Counted from the first letter of the stretch, positions 9,428 through 20,154 are shown. The stretch: DNA of 64,000 bases from Clostridia bacterium (GCA_017504165.1 JAFVRR010000006.1:1-64000), one strand, 5' to 3'. Notes: a model not told the origin generated them from the letters alone. Program-made: numbers and translations.

Positions 9428-10438
9428 TTATTTTTTTGCGCCAACTTTTTTAAGTAAAACCCAAACTGATGGAGCAAGAAGTACCGACGAGAACGTACCG
9501 GCAAGCAAACCGAAAATGATTGGGAGTGCAAATTCTTCCATTGTAATTACGCCCATTAACGAACATACGAAAGCAAGAGCCAAAATCGTTGCTAAAGTAG
9601 TAATAGTCGTAAGTATTGTTCTAGAAAGAGTTTCCGCTACAGACTTGTTAGCGATTTCCTCGTTAGTAGCGTCTTTCATAGAGTTAAGCGCTTTGTTTTC
9701 CCTAATTCTATCGAAGATAACGATCGTAGCGTTGATAGAATAACCAACAATCGTAATTACTGCTGCAATGAAAGTAGTGTTTACTTGAATTTGGAAAATA
9801 GTAGTTAACGCAAGCATTATAAGAACGTCGTGCGTAAGACAAATTACCGCTGCAATACCTGATGATAAAGTGAATCTTATAATGATATAAATAAGCATTA
9901 CAACTACGGCAATAGCAGTAGCCCAAATAGCGTTCTTTAATAACTTTTCAGCAGATGCACCAACGAAATCGTATTCAAAAATAACTTCGTCAAAACCTTC
10001 GTTAAATTCTAAAACTAAAGTTTCTACGATATGGCTAAGACCATCTTCAAAGTTGTTTTCTTCAGTACCTTCGATACGTGATTTATATTCCGCTTGTTGA
10101 GTAGCGTCGGTTAAATCTATTTTATTCCCGTCAAGAGATAAAAGTAAACCTAATTCTAAAACGGTATTATCATCACCAGACCAACGTTCAGAAGAAATTG
10201 TAAAGCCCTTTTCTTTAATAACGTCCATAATGTCCGCCTTAACGTCTTCTTTAATTTCTTGGTGAGTTGCAGCATAGTCGCCAAGGTCAAACTTAACGAT
10301 AGAACCACCGGCAAAGTCAATACCAACGTTCATTCCTGGAACGAATAACATAACGATGCCAACAACAAGTACAACGATAGGTAAAATTACAAAATATTTA
10401 AATTTTTCAACAACTTTTAAATTCTTAATCTTCATCAT
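9428..10438 (-). CDS. secF: Protein translocase subunit SecF
   Basis: Membrane component of the SecDF complex, which uses the proton gradient to help complete protein export. About 336 residues: one N-terminal membrane segment, a small extracytoplasmic domain that follows the VGIDFAGGS motif, then five membrane segments with conserved FDRIRE and SINATIVIFDR loops. The frame is open further upstream, but the start at 10438 is chosen because AAGGAGG precedes it by nine bases inside the end of secD. The two genes overlap by 14 bases and are translationally coupled. Confidence 0.95.
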   Translation of the reverse strand: MMKIKNLKVVEKFKYFVILPIVVLVVGIVMLFVPGMNVGIDFAGGSIVKFDLGDYAATHQEIKEDVKADIMDVIKEKGFTISSERWSGDDNTVLELGLLLSLDGNKIDLTDATQQAEYKSRIEGTEENNFEDGLSHIVETLVLEFNEGFDEVIFEYDFVGASAEKLLKNAIWATAIAVVVMLIYIIIRFTLSSGIAAVICLTHDVLIMLALTTIFQIQVNTTFIAAVITIVGYSINATIVIFDRIRENKALNSMKDATNEEIANKSVAETLSRTILTTITTLATILALAFVCSLMGVITMEEFALPIIFGLLAGTFSSVLLAPSVWVLLKKVGAKK

Positions 10439-11723
10439 TTTCAAGCACCTCCTTCTTAAGGTTAAAGAATTTGCTCTTGTTAGATGCAAGATTCATTAAA
10501 AGATTTAATATAAATCTCGTTACGACTATAGCCGTTACCATTGAAAGAACTACGCCGATTAAAAGAGTGATTGCAAAGCCCTTGATTGAACCTGGACATA
10601 AAATTAAAAGAACGATAGATGCTAAAATAGTAGTAATGTTACTATCTAAAATTGTAACGAACGCTCTTTTAAAGCCGGCTTGTACGGCAGATGCAACGGT
10701 TTTACCAGCAGCATATTCTTCCCTAATTCTTTCAAATATAATAACGTTAGCGTCAACCGCCATACCGATTGAAAGAATAATACCCGCAATACCTGGAAGA
10801 GTAAGTTCTACCCAAGGAACGATTGCTAAAAATACTATCATAACCGCAGTGTAAATAGTAAGGGCTAAAGATGCGCCGATACCCATTCCGCGATATCTAA
10901 CTATCATAATAGCAAAGATAATAAGTAAACCCATTAAACCTGCAATTACGCTTGCCTTAAGTGCGTTTTCACCAAGTGTAGCGCTAATTCTGTTTGCTTC
11001 GCCTACTTCAAATTCAAGTGGAAGTTTACCAGCCTTAATAACCGCCGCAATACTCTCTGCAGTTTCGTAAGATTCAAGACCTGTGATTTCTGCAGTAGCG
11101 TTAGTGATTTGTTCGTTAACGGTTGGTTGAGAAATTATTTCGCCACCAAGTTTGATGTATAACGTTTGGTTTACAAGTTTACCCGTTGCGTTAGAGAATT
11201 TAGTAATACCTTCGGTAGTAAACTCTAAATAAACTATAGGCTTACCGTCTTTATCGTAACCACCTTGACAGTCTTTAATATCAGAACCCGTAAGATAAAC
11301 CGTACCCGCTTCGTCTTCAAAGGTAAGTTCACCAGACGAACCGATAATCTTTAAAACTTCTTCAGGGTCGTCAACTTCAGGAACTTCTACCCTAATCTCT
11401 CTATCAGCGCCTACACCTTGAATTGTGATAGTTGCTTCCGTATAACCTTTATTATCAAGACGGCTTCTTAAAATATCAACCGCGCTATCAAACATGTCTT
11501 CACCGCTATTATCATCGTAGCCTTCAGCCGCTTTTGGCGTAAGAACTGCGTAATAGCCACCTTTAAGGTCTATACCTAAACCAATTGTGCTACCAATGGA
11601 ATTGTATTTTAAAGTTCCGTTTTCAATAAATGGAATTCTAAAAGACGCAAAATCCATAACGGTGAGTAACGCCGTTAAAAGCACGATTATTGCAAGTATA
11701 ATACCAGATTTTCTCTTGCTCAT
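10425..11723 (-). CDS. secD: Protein translocase subunit SecD
   Basis: 432 residues, first gene of the secD-secF-recJ-relA-hydrolase-hemZ run. An N-terminal membrane segment is followed by the LGIDLKGG motif, a large extracytoplasmic P1 region (about 45-250) and five membrane segments with the DANVIIFERIREE loop. It is shorter than E. coli SecD (615) but typical of Firmicutes and Clostridia with separate SecD and SecF. A GGGAGG precedes the ATG at 11723, and a strong promoter lies at 11795-11823. Confidence 0.96.
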   Translation of the reverse strand: MSKRKSGIILAIIVLLTALLTVMDFASFRIPFIENGTLKYNSIGSTIGLGIDLKGGYYAVLTPKAAEGYDDNSGEDMFDSAVDILRSRLDNKGYTEATITIQGVGADREIRVEVPEVDDPEEVLKIIGSSGELTFEDEAGTVYLTGSDIKDCQGGYDKDGKPIVYLEFTTEGITKFSNATGKLVNQTLYIKLGGEIISQPTVNEQITNATAEITGLESYETAESIAAVIKAGKLPLEFEVGEANRISATLGENALKASVIAGLMGLLIIFAIMIVRYRGMGIGASLALTIYTAVMIVFLAIVPWVELTLPGIAGIILSIGMAVDANVIIFERIREEYAAGKTVASAVQAGFKRAFVTILDSNITTILASIVLLILCPGSIKGFAITLLIGVVLSMVTAIVVTRFILNLLMNLASNKSKFFNLKKEVLENDED

Positions 11724-11794
11724 TATTGCCTCCCGAATTATGCTTAAGGCTAAAATAAAAAATATTACGCCTTATTATACATATATACTATACT

Positions 11795-11823
11795 ATTATA
11801 AATGTAAACTTACTTTTAGTCAA
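11795..11823 (-). promoter_or_regulatory. Sigma-A promoter of the secDF-recJ-relA operon
   Basis: TTGACT (11818-11823), 17-base spacer, perfect TATAAT (11795-11800) on the minus strand, about 70 bases before secD. Confidence 0.8.
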
Positions 11824-11899
11824 TAATATTTTTGCTTTTTCTTATAAATTTTATTAAATTTATACCTATTTTTTTCTAGAAGGCAATTTTTTAAGAGTA

Positions 11900-12265
11900 T
11901 TATTTTTTATTGACGGCAACAACGCCTGCAATTACTCCGACCACCCCGCCAAGCAATATGTCCCAAACCAAACTTAAAGTAATAGATAATTTACAACTTA
12001 GCGCGGAAAATAATAGGTTTGAAATTATTATGATTAAAACGCCGAAAATAAAACCTTTTAAAGCCCCCTTTTCACCTTTTATAGAAAAGTAACAACCCAA
12101 GAATACCGACACGCATTTTATAAGATAGTTTATAGGTTTTACTATGCCGTTAGGAAGTGAAAAAACCTTTAATAAAAATGCAAAAATTATAATTGAAATA
12201 AGAGTAAAAATCAGCGATATAACAACCGCTTTTACCCCGCTAAGTACACTATTAGAATTATCCAT
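11900..12265 (-). CDS. TIGR04086 family membrane protein (YrzE-like)
   Basis: A 121-residue protein of four hydrophobic segments (about 10-35, 42-60, 68-90 and 97-117) with short, basic loops and a C-terminal NKK. Length, topology and the position next to yajC match the TIGR04086 family of small Firmicute membrane proteins, whose function is unknown. The ATG at 12265 is preceded by GGAGG, but that Shine-Dalgarno lies in the 3' arm of a terminator-like hairpin after yajC, so translation may depend on how that hairpin folds. Confidence 0.8.
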   Translation of the reverse strand: MDNSNSVLSGVKAVVISLIFTLISIIIFAFLLKVFSLPNGIVKPINYLIKCVSVFLGCYFSIKGEKGALKGFIFGVLIIIISNLLFSALSCKLSITLSLVWDILLGGVVGVIAGVVAVNKK

Positions 12266-12271
12266 AAAAAA

Positions 12272-12300
12272 ACCTCCGCACCCATATTTTATGCGAAGGT
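12272..12300 (-). terminator. Terminator after yajC whose stem holds the next gene's Shine-Dalgarno
   Basis: In the minus-strand RNA, ACCUUCGCA (12300-12292) pairs with UGCGGAGGU (12280-12272) with one U-G wobble, followed by a run of seven U. The GGAGG in the 3' arm is the only Shine-Dalgarno for the TIGR04086 gene starting at 12265. The hairpin can therefore both end transcription after yajC and hide the downstream ribosome binding site. Confidence 0.7.
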
Positions 12301-12319
12301 AATTTTATTTATAACGAAT

Positions 12320-12706
12320 TTACGCTTTAGTTTCTTCTTTTACTTCCTCTTTAGGTTCTTCAGCCTTTTGACCGTTTACTTTTAAAGAATTTTCTTCAAC
12401 TGATTTCCAGTAAGCGCGTTTGTCAAGAAGTTTAATTAAAGAGCCTTCAGAGTCAATTACGAAACTTTCGTCTTCGTTAATTTTAACGATAGTACCAACG
12501 ATACCGCCGATAGTAACGATTTTAGCGCCGACTTTAAAAGCCTCTTCTTTTTTTTGTTCAACTACTGCTTGTTCCTTTTTTTGCTTTCTACCCCTAATAA
12601 ACATATAGACTAAAATGAGCACCATTAAGCCTAAGAACACGTAAGTACCCCATGGGGTTTGTGGATTAGTGTTTGCTTGACCTTCAAGTAAGTTTAATAA
12701 AAACAT
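12320..12706 (-). CDS. yajC: Preprotein translocase subunit YajC
   Basis: 128 residues: a single membrane segment (about 20-38), a basic RGRKQKKEQ stretch, and the conserved GAKIVTIGGIVGTIVKI core (about 65-82) of YajC, an accessory of the SecDF complex. The C-terminal tail is rich in Lys and Glu. AGGAG precedes the ATG at 12706 and a good promoter lies at 12734-12762. Its position between tgt and secD matches the widespread tgt-yajC-secD-secF order, here interrupted by the TIGR04086 gene. Confidence 0.92.
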   Translation of the reverse strand: MFLLNLLEGQANTNPQTPWGTYVFLGLMVLILVYMFIRGRKQKKEQAVVEQKKEEAFKVGAKIVTIGGIVGTIVKINEDESFVIDSEGSLIKLLDKRAYWKSVEENSLKVNGQKAEEPKEEVKEETKA

Positions 12707-12733
12707 TTTCTTTATCTCCTAGTTTTTTATTAT

Positions 12734-12762
12734 ATTATATCTTTTTTTTACGCTTTTAGCAA
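12734..12762 (-). promoter_or_regulatory. Sigma-A promoter of yajC
   Basis: TTGCTA (12757-12762), 17-base spacer, TATAAT (12734-12739) on the minus strand, about 30 bases before the yajC start. Confidence 0.65.
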
Positions 12763-12814
12763 GCGTTTATTTAATAATTATACCGTTTAGACCTAAAAGG
12801 AAACTAAAACGCCA

Positions 12815-13939
<1,125 letters not shown>

Positions 13940-14011
13940 TCACGATAACGTCGTGTGTCTACATTGTTTCGGACAGTTTTAGATTTTATATTTATTGTTT
14001 AGTTTGAGTTT

Positions 14012-14220
14012 AAAAGCGAGCAAGACAAGGCTCGCCGTTTTTTAAAAAGTTAAATAAAGTACTTTTTTGGAAGTGTAGAAACAAGTTAGGCAAGGCTCTA
14101 AACTTGCTAATTTATGTGCTTTGTTTGTTTCTATAAGCAAGCAAGACAAGGCTCGCTATTTTTTTTAAAGTTAAATAAAGTACTTTTTTGGAAGTGTAGA
14201 AACAAGTTAGGCAAGGCTCT
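14012..14220 (+). repeat. 121-bp tandem repeat (about 1.7 copies) in the queA-tgt gap
   Basis: Two units spaced exactly 121 bases apart: the core AGCAAGACAAGGCTCG starts at 14019 and 14140, and ACTTTTTTGGAAGTGTAGAA at 14061 and 14182. Each unit holds a terminator-like hairpin on the plus strand (GCGAGC/GCTCGC, one mismatch in copy 2) followed by six to eight T, and a second motif AGTTAGGCAAGGCTCT. The rest of the 378-bp gap (13928-14011 and 14221-14305) has only a small CACGA/TCGTG hairpin at 13938-13955 and nothing I recognise. No open frame here looks like a gene. Confidence 0.8.
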
Positions 14221-14305
14221 TGATTGTTTGGCGGACACAGTAGACCTTGGTGGTCATTGGGGTCGACAAAAATCAAAGAAACGATGCATAACGCCGTTTA
14301 TACGC

Positions 14306-15328
14306 TTACAAAAACAAACAAGCGTCGCCAAAAGAAAAAAACCTATACTTGTTTTCTACCGCATATTTATACAAGTTTAAAGTTTCTTCCTTTCCCGCAA
14401 ATGCAGAAACTAACATTACTAGCGTAGATTCGGGCAAATGGAAGTTAGTAATTAAACTATCAACACATTTAAACTTATAGGGCGGATAAATAAAGATAGA
14501 CGTATCCCCACTTGACGCTTTCACAAACCCGTTTTCGTCGGCAACCGTTTCTAAAGTTCTAACCGACGTAGTGCCAACGGCAATAACCCTTCTCCTTTCA
14601 AGTTTTGCCTTGTTTATAATTTTAGCGTTTTCTTCAGTAATTTCATACCACTCGGAATGCATTTGATGTTCTTCTAAGTTGTCTACTTTTACAGGTCTAA
14701 ACGTACCTAAACCGACTTTTAATTCAACTGTAGCAAACTCTACGCCTTTTGCCTTTAGCGCATCTATAAGTTCGTTTGTAAAGTGAAGTCCCGCGGTTGG
14801 CGCTGCGGCGCTACCTTGATTTTTAGCGTATACCGTTTGGTATCTATCTTGGTCTTTTAACTTTTCGTGAATGTATGGTGGAAGAGGCATTTCGCCCGCC
14901 CTTGAAATTATATCTTCAAACACACCGTCAAACTTAAATTTAACGATTCTACCGCCACTTTCAGTCCTTGATAAAACTTGTAAAGAAAGTTCTTCGTTTA
15001 TAACTAAATTTATACCTTCTTTGGCTTTTTTGCCCGGTTTTACCATTACTTCCCAATCGGTTAAATTGAGCCTTTTTAAAAGTAAAATCTCAATTTTTCC
15101 ACCGTGCTCGGTATAGGCAAACATTCTTGCGGGTAAAACTTTAGTGTTATTTACGACTAGTAAATCGCCTTTATTAAAAATATTTAAAATATCGCTAAAA
15201 ACCTTATCTTCAATCTTTTTAGTCTTTCTATCGTAAACTAAAAGCCTTGAACTATCACGTGGATAAACGGGGGTTTGAGCAATAAGTTCTTCTGGTAAAT
15301 CGTAATAAAAATCGCTTGTTTTTAACAT
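14306..15328 (-). CDS. queA: S-adenosylmethionine:tRNA ribosyltransferase-isomerase (QueA)
   Basis: Adds the ribosyl part of SAM to preQ1-tRNA to give epoxyqueuosine. The 340 residues begin with the typical FYYDLPEELIAQTP motif and include RDSSRLLV, a GSAAAPTAGLHF loop and the closing YRFFSFGDA segment. It starts five bases before the end of ruvB in the same direction, so it belongs to the ruvC-ruvA-ruvB-queA transcript. Confidence 0.96.
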   Translation of the reverse strand: MLKTSDFYYDLPEELIAQTPVYPRDSSRLLVYDRKTKKIEDKVFSDILNIFNKGDLLVVNNTKVLPARMFAYTEHGGKIEILLLKRLNLTDWEVMVKPGKKAKEGINLVINEELSLQVLSRTESGGRIVKFKFDGVFEDIISRAGEMPLPPYIHEKLKDQDRYQTVYAKNQGSAAAPTAGLHFTNELIDALKAKGVEFATVELKVGLGTFRPVKVDNLEEHQMHSEWYEITEENAKIINKAKLERRRVIAVGTTSVRTLETVADENGFVKASSGDTSIFIYPPYKFKCVDSLITNFHLPESTLVMLVSAFAGKEETLNLYKYAVENKYRFFSFGDACLFL

Positions 15329-15333
15329 TTTAA

Positions 15334-16398
15334 TTAATCTTCATCAAATAAAGTAGTTTGTTTTGTTTTAACTTCAGGGAACTGATACCCCAAATGTTCG
15401 TAAGCCTTTTTAGTGCAAGTTCTACCCCTTGGCGTTCTAGAAATAAAGCCAAGTTGCATTAAATACGGTTCGTAAACGTCTTCTATCGTGTTGGCGTCTT
15501 CGTTAACGGTTGCCGCTAAAGTATCAAGGCCAACAGGACCGCCGTTAAACTTTTCAATCATAGATTGAAGTAGCGCCCTATCGGTAGAGTCTAAGCCAAG
15601 TTCGTCTATTTCCAACCTAGATAAAGCGAGTTTAGCGTCCTTTTCTAAAATACTGTCGTGACCTAAAACGGAAGAGAAATCTCTAACCCTTTTAAGTAGC
15701 CTATTAACTATTCTAGGCGTACCGCGACTTCTTCTACCAATCTCGTCGGCGGCAGTTTTATCGATTGACGCGCCTAAAGTATTAGCAGAGCGCGATGCAA
15801 TTTCACTAAGTTCGCTAGGCGTATAGAGTTCAAGCCTAAGCATTACGCCAAACCTATCGCGAAGTGGAGATGAAAGCATACCCGCTTTCGTAGTTGCGCC
15901 AATAAGAGTAAACTTTTTAAGTGGAATTTGCACACTTCTAGCGGACGGACCTTTGCCTATAATAAAATCGAGCGAAAAGTCTTCCATTGCAGGATATAAA
16001 ATCTCTTCAATGTTATGATTTAGTCTATGAATTTCGTCAATAAACAACACGTCGCCTTGGTTAAGGTTGGTAAGGATTGCCGCTAAATCGCCCGCTTTTT
16101 CAATTGACGGACCGGAAGTAACCTTAATTGAAGAGCCCATTTCACTTGCTATAATATGCGCAAGCGTGGTTTTACCAAGCCCAGGAGGGCCGTATAAAAG
16201 AACGTGGTCAAGCGCTTCGCCACGCATTTTAGCCGCTTTCATAAACACCGTTAAATTATCTTTAACCTTGTCTTGACCAACGTAGCCGTCTAAAGATTTT
16301 GGGCGAAGTATATTTTCCACTTCATCATATTCAGTTTTGTCGGCATCGACGATTCTCTCTTCCTCGCCGTCGCCAAAAATATCTTGTTCGTCTATCAT
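15334..16398 (-). CDS. ruvB: Holliday junction branch migration helicase RuvB
   Basis: AAA+ motor of the RuvAB complex. The 354 residues show the N-terminal [11 protein letters not shown] motif, Walker [10 protein letters not shown] (about 70-78), Walker B DEIHRL, the GATTKAG sensor 1 region, the arginine-finger region ([10 protein letters not shown]) and the C-terminal winged helix with PRGRTCT. Translational spacing with ruvA is eight bases. Confidence 0.98.
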   Translation of the reverse strand: MIDEQDIFGDGEEERIVDADKTEYDEVENILRPKSLDGYVGQDKVKDNLTVFMKAAKMRGEALDHVLLYGPPGLGKTTLAHIIASEMGSSIKVTSGPSIEKAGDLAAILTNLNQGDVLFIDEIHRLNHNIEEILYPAMEDFSLDFIIGKGPSARSVQIPLKKFTLIGATTKAGMLSSPLRDRFGVMLRLELYTPSELSEIASRSANTLGASIDKTAADEIGRRSRGTPRIVNRLLKRVRDFSSVLGHDSILEKDAKLALSRLEIDELGLDSTDRALLQSMIEKFNGGPVGLDTLAATVNEDANTIEDVYEPYLMQLGFISRTPRGRTCTKKAYEHLGYQFPEVKTKQTTLFDED

Positions 16399-16406
16399 AT
16401 TTCCAC

Positions 16407-17003
16407 CTATTTAATAGTTTGAAGGGCTATAGTAATTATAGATTCAATAGTGTCTGCGCCTTGCTCTTTAGCAAATTGTACCGCTTTTTCGCTTTCCGAC
16501 CTTGAAAAACCAAGGCTAAGTAGAGCAATAACGGCATCGTCAGTTTCAGGATTTGACGCCGATGCGGATTTTTTAGTTGATTTAGGCTCGTCAGGAAGGT
16601 CGATTGCCGAAATATTTTCGCGAAGTTCAAGTATAATTCTCTCCGCAGTCTTTTTCCCAACCCCTTTCACTTTAGAAAGAGTTTTACTGTCCGACGACGC
16701 AATAATAAAAGCAAGGTCATTTAGTGGCATACTAGAAAGAATTGCAATACCCATTTTAGGGCCTACGCCCGAAACGGATATTAATTTTAAAAACATACTC
16801 TTTTCTTCAGGCGAAATAAAGCCGTAAAGATAAAAACCGTCTTCCCTAACGTTTAAATAAGTATAGATTGCACCTTTACCTTGCATTGCAAGCACTTCGT
16901 ACGCCGAAGCCGAGCAAGTAACTTCGTATCCTACTCCGCCCGTTTCTAAAAGTACCGTGCCGTTAGAGTGATGTAAAACTTTTCCTTGTAAATATCCTAT
17001 CAT
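16407..17003 (-). CDS. ruvA: Holliday junction-binding protein RuvA
   Basis: 198 residues: N-terminal OB fold (MIGYLQGKV..., about 1-62), the two helix-hairpin-helix motifs (SGVGPKMG and [11 protein letters not shown], about 70-130) and the C-terminal domain (about 150-198) that contacts RuvB. Tetrameric junction-binding partner of RuvB. It starts six bases after ruvC. Confidence 0.97.
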   Translation of the reverse strand: MIGYLQGKVLHHSNGTVLLETGGVGYEVTCSASAYEVLAMQGKGAIYTYLNVREDGFYLYGFISPEEKSMFLKLISVSGVGPKMGIAILSSMPLNDLAFIIASSDSKTLSKVKGVGKKTAERIILELRENISAIDLPDEPKSTKKSASASNPETDDAVIALLSLGFSRSESEKAVQFAKEQGADTIESIITIALQTIK

Positions 17004-17009
17004 AATAAC

Positions 17010-17504
17010 CTACTTAATTTTAAAATTACCGCTTAATCTATTAGTTTGAGAGTGTGTTAGAGCGACTGCAAGCGCATCGGCGGCATCGTCGGGCTTAGGG
17101 ATTTTAGGTAAATTCAAAAAGGTTTTAGTCATTTCTTGAATTTGGCGTTTTTCCGCCCTGCCGTAGCCCGTTAACGCCTGCTTTATTTGTAGCGGTGTAT
17201 ACTCGTAAAGTTTACCGCATTTTTTAATGCAAGTAATAAGAATTACACCCCTTGCGTGCGCTACGTTTATTGCCGTTTTAACGTTATCGTTAAAAAATAG
17301 TTCTTCAAGCGCTATTTCGTCAGGCTTAAACTTGTCTATTAAACTGTTTAAGTCTTCTTCGATAATCATAAGCCTATCGGCAAATTTATTGTCTTTAGGA
17401 GTTAATATAACGCCGTAGGCAACGGGCTTTGGTTTTCCGTTTATAACGTCTATTACACCCCAACCAACGGTTGCTAAACCGGGGTCTATACCTAAAATAC
17501 GCAT
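17010..17504 (-). CDS. ruvC: Crossover junction endodeoxyribonuclease RuvC
   Basis: Holliday junction resolvase of about 164 residues. The catalytic acidic residues are in GIDPG (Asp at about 7), the EEL motif near 66-68 and the DAADALAVALTH segment near the C-terminus. I start it at 17504 because GGGAGAG lies just before that ATG and the product then begins MRILGIDPG; an in-frame ATG four codons earlier has no ribosome binding site. First gene of ruvC-ruvA-ruvB-queA. Confidence 0.96.
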   Translation of the reverse strand: MRILGIDPGLATVGWGVIDVINGKPKPVAYGVILTPKDNKFADRLMIIEEDLNSLIDKFKPDEIALEELFFNDNVKTAINVAHARGVILITCIKKCGKLYEYTPLQIKQALTGYGRAEKRQIQEMTKTFLNLPKIPKPDDAADALAVALTHSQTNRLSGNFKIK

Positions 17505-17533
17505 ACTCTCTCCCATTTTAATTTTATACTAAT

Positions 17534-17562
17534 ATTTTAATACAAATATCCAATTTAGTCAA
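17534..17562 (-). promoter_or_regulatory. Sigma-A promoter of ruvCAB-queA
   Basis: TTGACT (17557-17562), 17-base spacer, TAAAAT (17534-17539) on the minus strand, about 30 bases before the ruvC start. Confidence 0.65.
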
Positions 17563-17606
17563 GGCTAAAGCAATATAATCAAGTCCATAATTTTGAGCAA
17601 TAAAAA

Positions 17607-17625
17607 AAGCGGTTAAAAACCGCTT
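17607..17625 (-). terminator. Terminator of the GNAT gene
   Basis: AAGCGGTT pairs with AACCGCTT around a three-base loop, followed by seven T in the minus direction. Its first arm overlaps the stop codon of the gene ending at 17624. Confidence 0.85.
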
Positions 17626-18745
17626 ATTTTATATCTTTAACGTAAGACCTACGCTTTTTGTGATTAACTGCGTCAAAATACTTCCATTGCGCAAGTATTT
17701 TATCGTTATTTTCTAAGCATAAGTTAGTTTCACAATATTCAACGTCACCTTGGAGCATTTTCATAATGCCGTCAAGAGCAATAGAGTTAACCCCCCTTGC
17801 TTGATACTTAGGAAGTACGCCAATTAAACAAAATTCAATAACTTTAGGATTATTTAACGCATTTAAAACGCGTAGCAAAGTAGGAATAGTAAGCCTACCA
17901 CCACTTGGTTTTAACGCATAGCCAAGTTGAGGCATACAAAAACCGAACGCAACTACTTCGTCGTTCTCGTCAAGTATCACCATAATCCATTTCCTTTTAA
18001 TAAAGAGTTTGAATTGCGATAAAACCTGCTTTTTCATTTCTTCCGTAAAAGGTACGGTGCCGTACAACTCGCCATAGCAAACGTCTAAAACGTGAAAAAT
18101 ACCGTCTGCATACTTCTTTAAAAGTTTAGAAATCGATAATTTCTCATCGGCAAGGTGAAGTCTATTTAATTCAAGCGCCCTTTCTGATACCCTTCTAACC
18201 TTTTCACTCTTTTCTTTAGGGAATTTTACCTTAAACTCAAGCCAATCAACTTCCTTTTTAAAACCTGCGCTTTCAATAAGTTTAGCATAGTATGGGTAGT
18301 TATACTGCTCGGCAAAAGTTTGGTATTCGTTAAAACCCTCGATAAGCAAGCCTTCTCTTTCAAGGTCGCTATAACCAAGCGGACCGCAGAAAGTATCCAT
18401 ACCATTTTCACGACCAAACTCTTCAATCGCTTGAAAGAGTTTTTTAGCAACTTCTTCATCGTCAATACAATCAAATCTAGTAAACCTTAAACGCTTTTCT
18501 CCGTGCAACTCGTTATATTGATTTTGAATTATACCCTGAATACGACCAACTACTTCTCCGTCCTTTTTAGCAAGAAAAAACGCGCAATCGCAAGTCTTAG
18601 AATATACGTATTTATCGGAAAAAATAGCCATTTCGTCCATATACATAGGCGGTACGAAATAAGGGTTATCTTTATATAATTTTAAAGGAAATTCAACAAA
18701 CTCTTTCCTTTGTTTTTTTGTTTCTACTTTAATAATTTCTATCAT
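17624..18745 (-). CDS. GNAT-fold N-acetyltransferase-like protein, substrate unknown
   Basis: 373 residues. The N-terminal third (LYKDNPYFVPPMYMDE, then FFLAKKDGEVVGRIQG) and the C-terminal GVLPKYQARGVNSIAL segment, an acetyl-CoA loop of the Q/RxxGx type, point to a GNAT fold. The protein is about twice the length of a simple GNAT and resembles the 370-390-residue family seen in Clostridia and Bacteroides with no assigned substrate. It stands alone between ruvC and tuf with its own promoter and terminator. I would not assign a reaction. Confidence 0.7.
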   Translation of the reverse strand: MIEIIKVETKKQRKEFVEFPLKLYKDNPYFVPPMYMDEMAIFSDKYVYSKTCDCAFFLAKKDGEVVGRIQGIIQNQYNELHGEKRLRFTRFDCIDDEEVAKKLFQAIEEFGRENGMDTFCGPLGYSDLEREGLLIEGFNEYQTFAEQYNYPYYAKLIESAGFKKEVDWLEFKVKFPKEKSEKVRRVSERALELNRLHLADEKLSISKLLKKYADGIFHVLDVCYGELYGTVPFTEEMKKQVLSQFKLFIKRKWIMVILDENDEVVAFGFCMPQLGYALKPSGGRLTIPTLLRVLNALNNPKVIEFCLIGVLPKYQARGVNSIALDGIMKMLQGDVEYCETNLCLENNDKILAQWKYFDAVNHKKRRSYVKDIK

Positions 18746-18792
18746 AATTATTAAATGTTCCTTTGTAAAATATAATGCAATACTACTTTTGC

Positions 18793-18821
18793 ATTATACC
18801 ATACAATTATCCTAAATACAA
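18793..18821 (-). promoter_or_regulatory. Sigma-A promoter of the GNAT gene
   Basis: TTGTAT (18816-18821), 17-base spacer, perfect TATAAT (18793-18798) on the minus strand, about 48 bases before the start codon. Confidence 0.6.
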
Positions 18822-18887
18822 TATTTTTTTATAAAATTTTTACTATTAGTAATTGAAAAACAACTATAATAATAAAATAAAGAATAA

Positions 18888-18917
18888 AAAAAAGGTTGGA
18901 ATAATTCCAACCTTTTA
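18888..18917 (-). terminator. Terminator of tuf
   Basis: Strong stem AAAAGGTTGGAAT/ATTCCAACCTTTT directly after the tuf stop, followed by a T run in the minus direction. Confidence 0.9.
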
Positions 18918-18933
18918 AAATTTATTAAATAAA

Positions 18934-20154
18934 TTATTTAATGATTTTAGATACAACGCCTGAACCTACAGTTCTGCCACCTTCACGGATAGCGAAACGA
19001 AGACCGTCTTCCATAGCAACTGGAGTGATGAGTGTAACGTCGATAGTTACGTGGTCACCAGGCATAACCATTTCTACGCCTTCTGGAAGTTTGATTGTAC
19101 CAGTAACGTCTGTAGTTCTGAAGTAGAATTGTGGACGGTAGTTGTTGAAGAATGGAGTATGTCTACCACCTTCTTCTTTAGTAAGTACGTAAACTTGACC
19201 GCTGAATTCAGTGTGTGGTTGAACAGATGCAGGTTTACAAATTACTTGACCTCTTTCGATTTGAGTTCTATCAATACCTCTTAAAAGAGCACCAACGTTA
19301 TCACCAGCGTATGCTTCATCAAGAGATTTTCTGAACATTTCAAGACCAGTGATAACTGAAGTCATCTTTTCAGGTTTAATACCGATGATGTCAACAGGGT
19401 CACCAACTTTAGCAACCCCTCTTTCTACTCTACCAGTAGCAACTGTACCACGACCAGAGATAGTGAATACGTCTTCTACAGGGAGAAGGAATGGTTTATT
19501 AGATTCACGTTCTGGAGTTGGGATATAAGTGTCAACTGCTTCCATAAGTTCAAAAATACATTTGCATTCTGGAGCAGCAGCAACAGCTGCAGCATCTTCA
19601 TTAGCCATAGCGAATTCAAGAGCCTTTAATGCTGAACCCTTAATGATTGGTGTATCGTCGCCTGGGAAACCATATTCAGAAAGAAGTTCTCTAACTTCCA
19701 TTTCAACGAGTTCTAAAAGTTCTTCGTCGTCAACTTGGTCGCATTTGTTAAGGAATACGATGATGTATGGAACACCTACTTGTCTAGCAAGAAGAATGTG
19801 TTCACGAGTTTGTGGCATTGGACCGTCTGTAGCAGCACAAACGAGGATTGCACCGTCCATTTGAGCAGCGCCTGTAATCATGTTTTTAACGTAGTCGGCG
19901 TGGCCTGGGCAGTCAACGTGCGCATAGTGACGATTTGCAGTTTGGTATTCAACGTGAGAAGTGTTAATCGTGATACCTCTTGCCTTTTCTTCTGGTGCTT
20001 TATCAATTTGGTCATATCTCATCTTTTCAGCTGAACCTTGAGATGAAAGTACCATAGTGATTGCTGCAGTTAAAGTTGTTTTACCGTGGTCAACGTGGCC
20101 GATAGTACCAATGTTAACGTGTGGTTTAGTTCTGTCAAATTTTGCTTTAGCCAT
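18934..20154 (-). CDS. tuf: Elongation factor Tu
   Basis: GTPase that delivers aminoacyl-tRNA to the ribosome. 406 residues with G1 [10 protein letters not shown] (about 19-28), the switch [15 protein letters not shown] stretch, G3 [12 protein letters not shown] and G4 NKCD, then domains 2 and 3 ending in [11 protein letters not shown]. It has its own near-consensus promoter in the 132-bp gap after fusA and its own terminator, so it can be expressed separately from the str genes. Confidence 0.98.
   Translation of the reverse strand: MAKAKFDRTKPHVNIGTIGHVDHGKTTLTAAITMVLSSQGSAEKMRYDQIDKAPEEKARGITINTSHVEYQTANRHYAHVDCPGHADYVKNMITGAAQMDGAILVCAATDGPMPQTREHILLARQVGVPYIIVFLNKCDQVDDEELLELVEMEVRELLSEYGFPGDDTPIIKGSALKALEFAMANEDAAAVAAAPECKCIFELMEAVDTYIPTPERESNKPFLLPVEDVFTISGRGTVATGRVERGVAKVGDPVDIIGIKPEKMTSVITGLEMFRKSLDEAYAGDNVGALLRGIDRTQIERGQVICKPASVQPHTEFSGQVYVLTKEEGGRHTPFFNNYRPQFYFRTTDVTGTIKLPEGVEMVMPGDHVTIDVTLITPVAMEDGLRFAIREGGRTVGSGVVSKIIK

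Noticed and set aside
14114..14427. Overlapping plus-strand open frames in the queA-tgt gap
   Set aside because: They cover the tandem repeat and run into antisense of queA, with no ribosome binding site and no recognisable protein.
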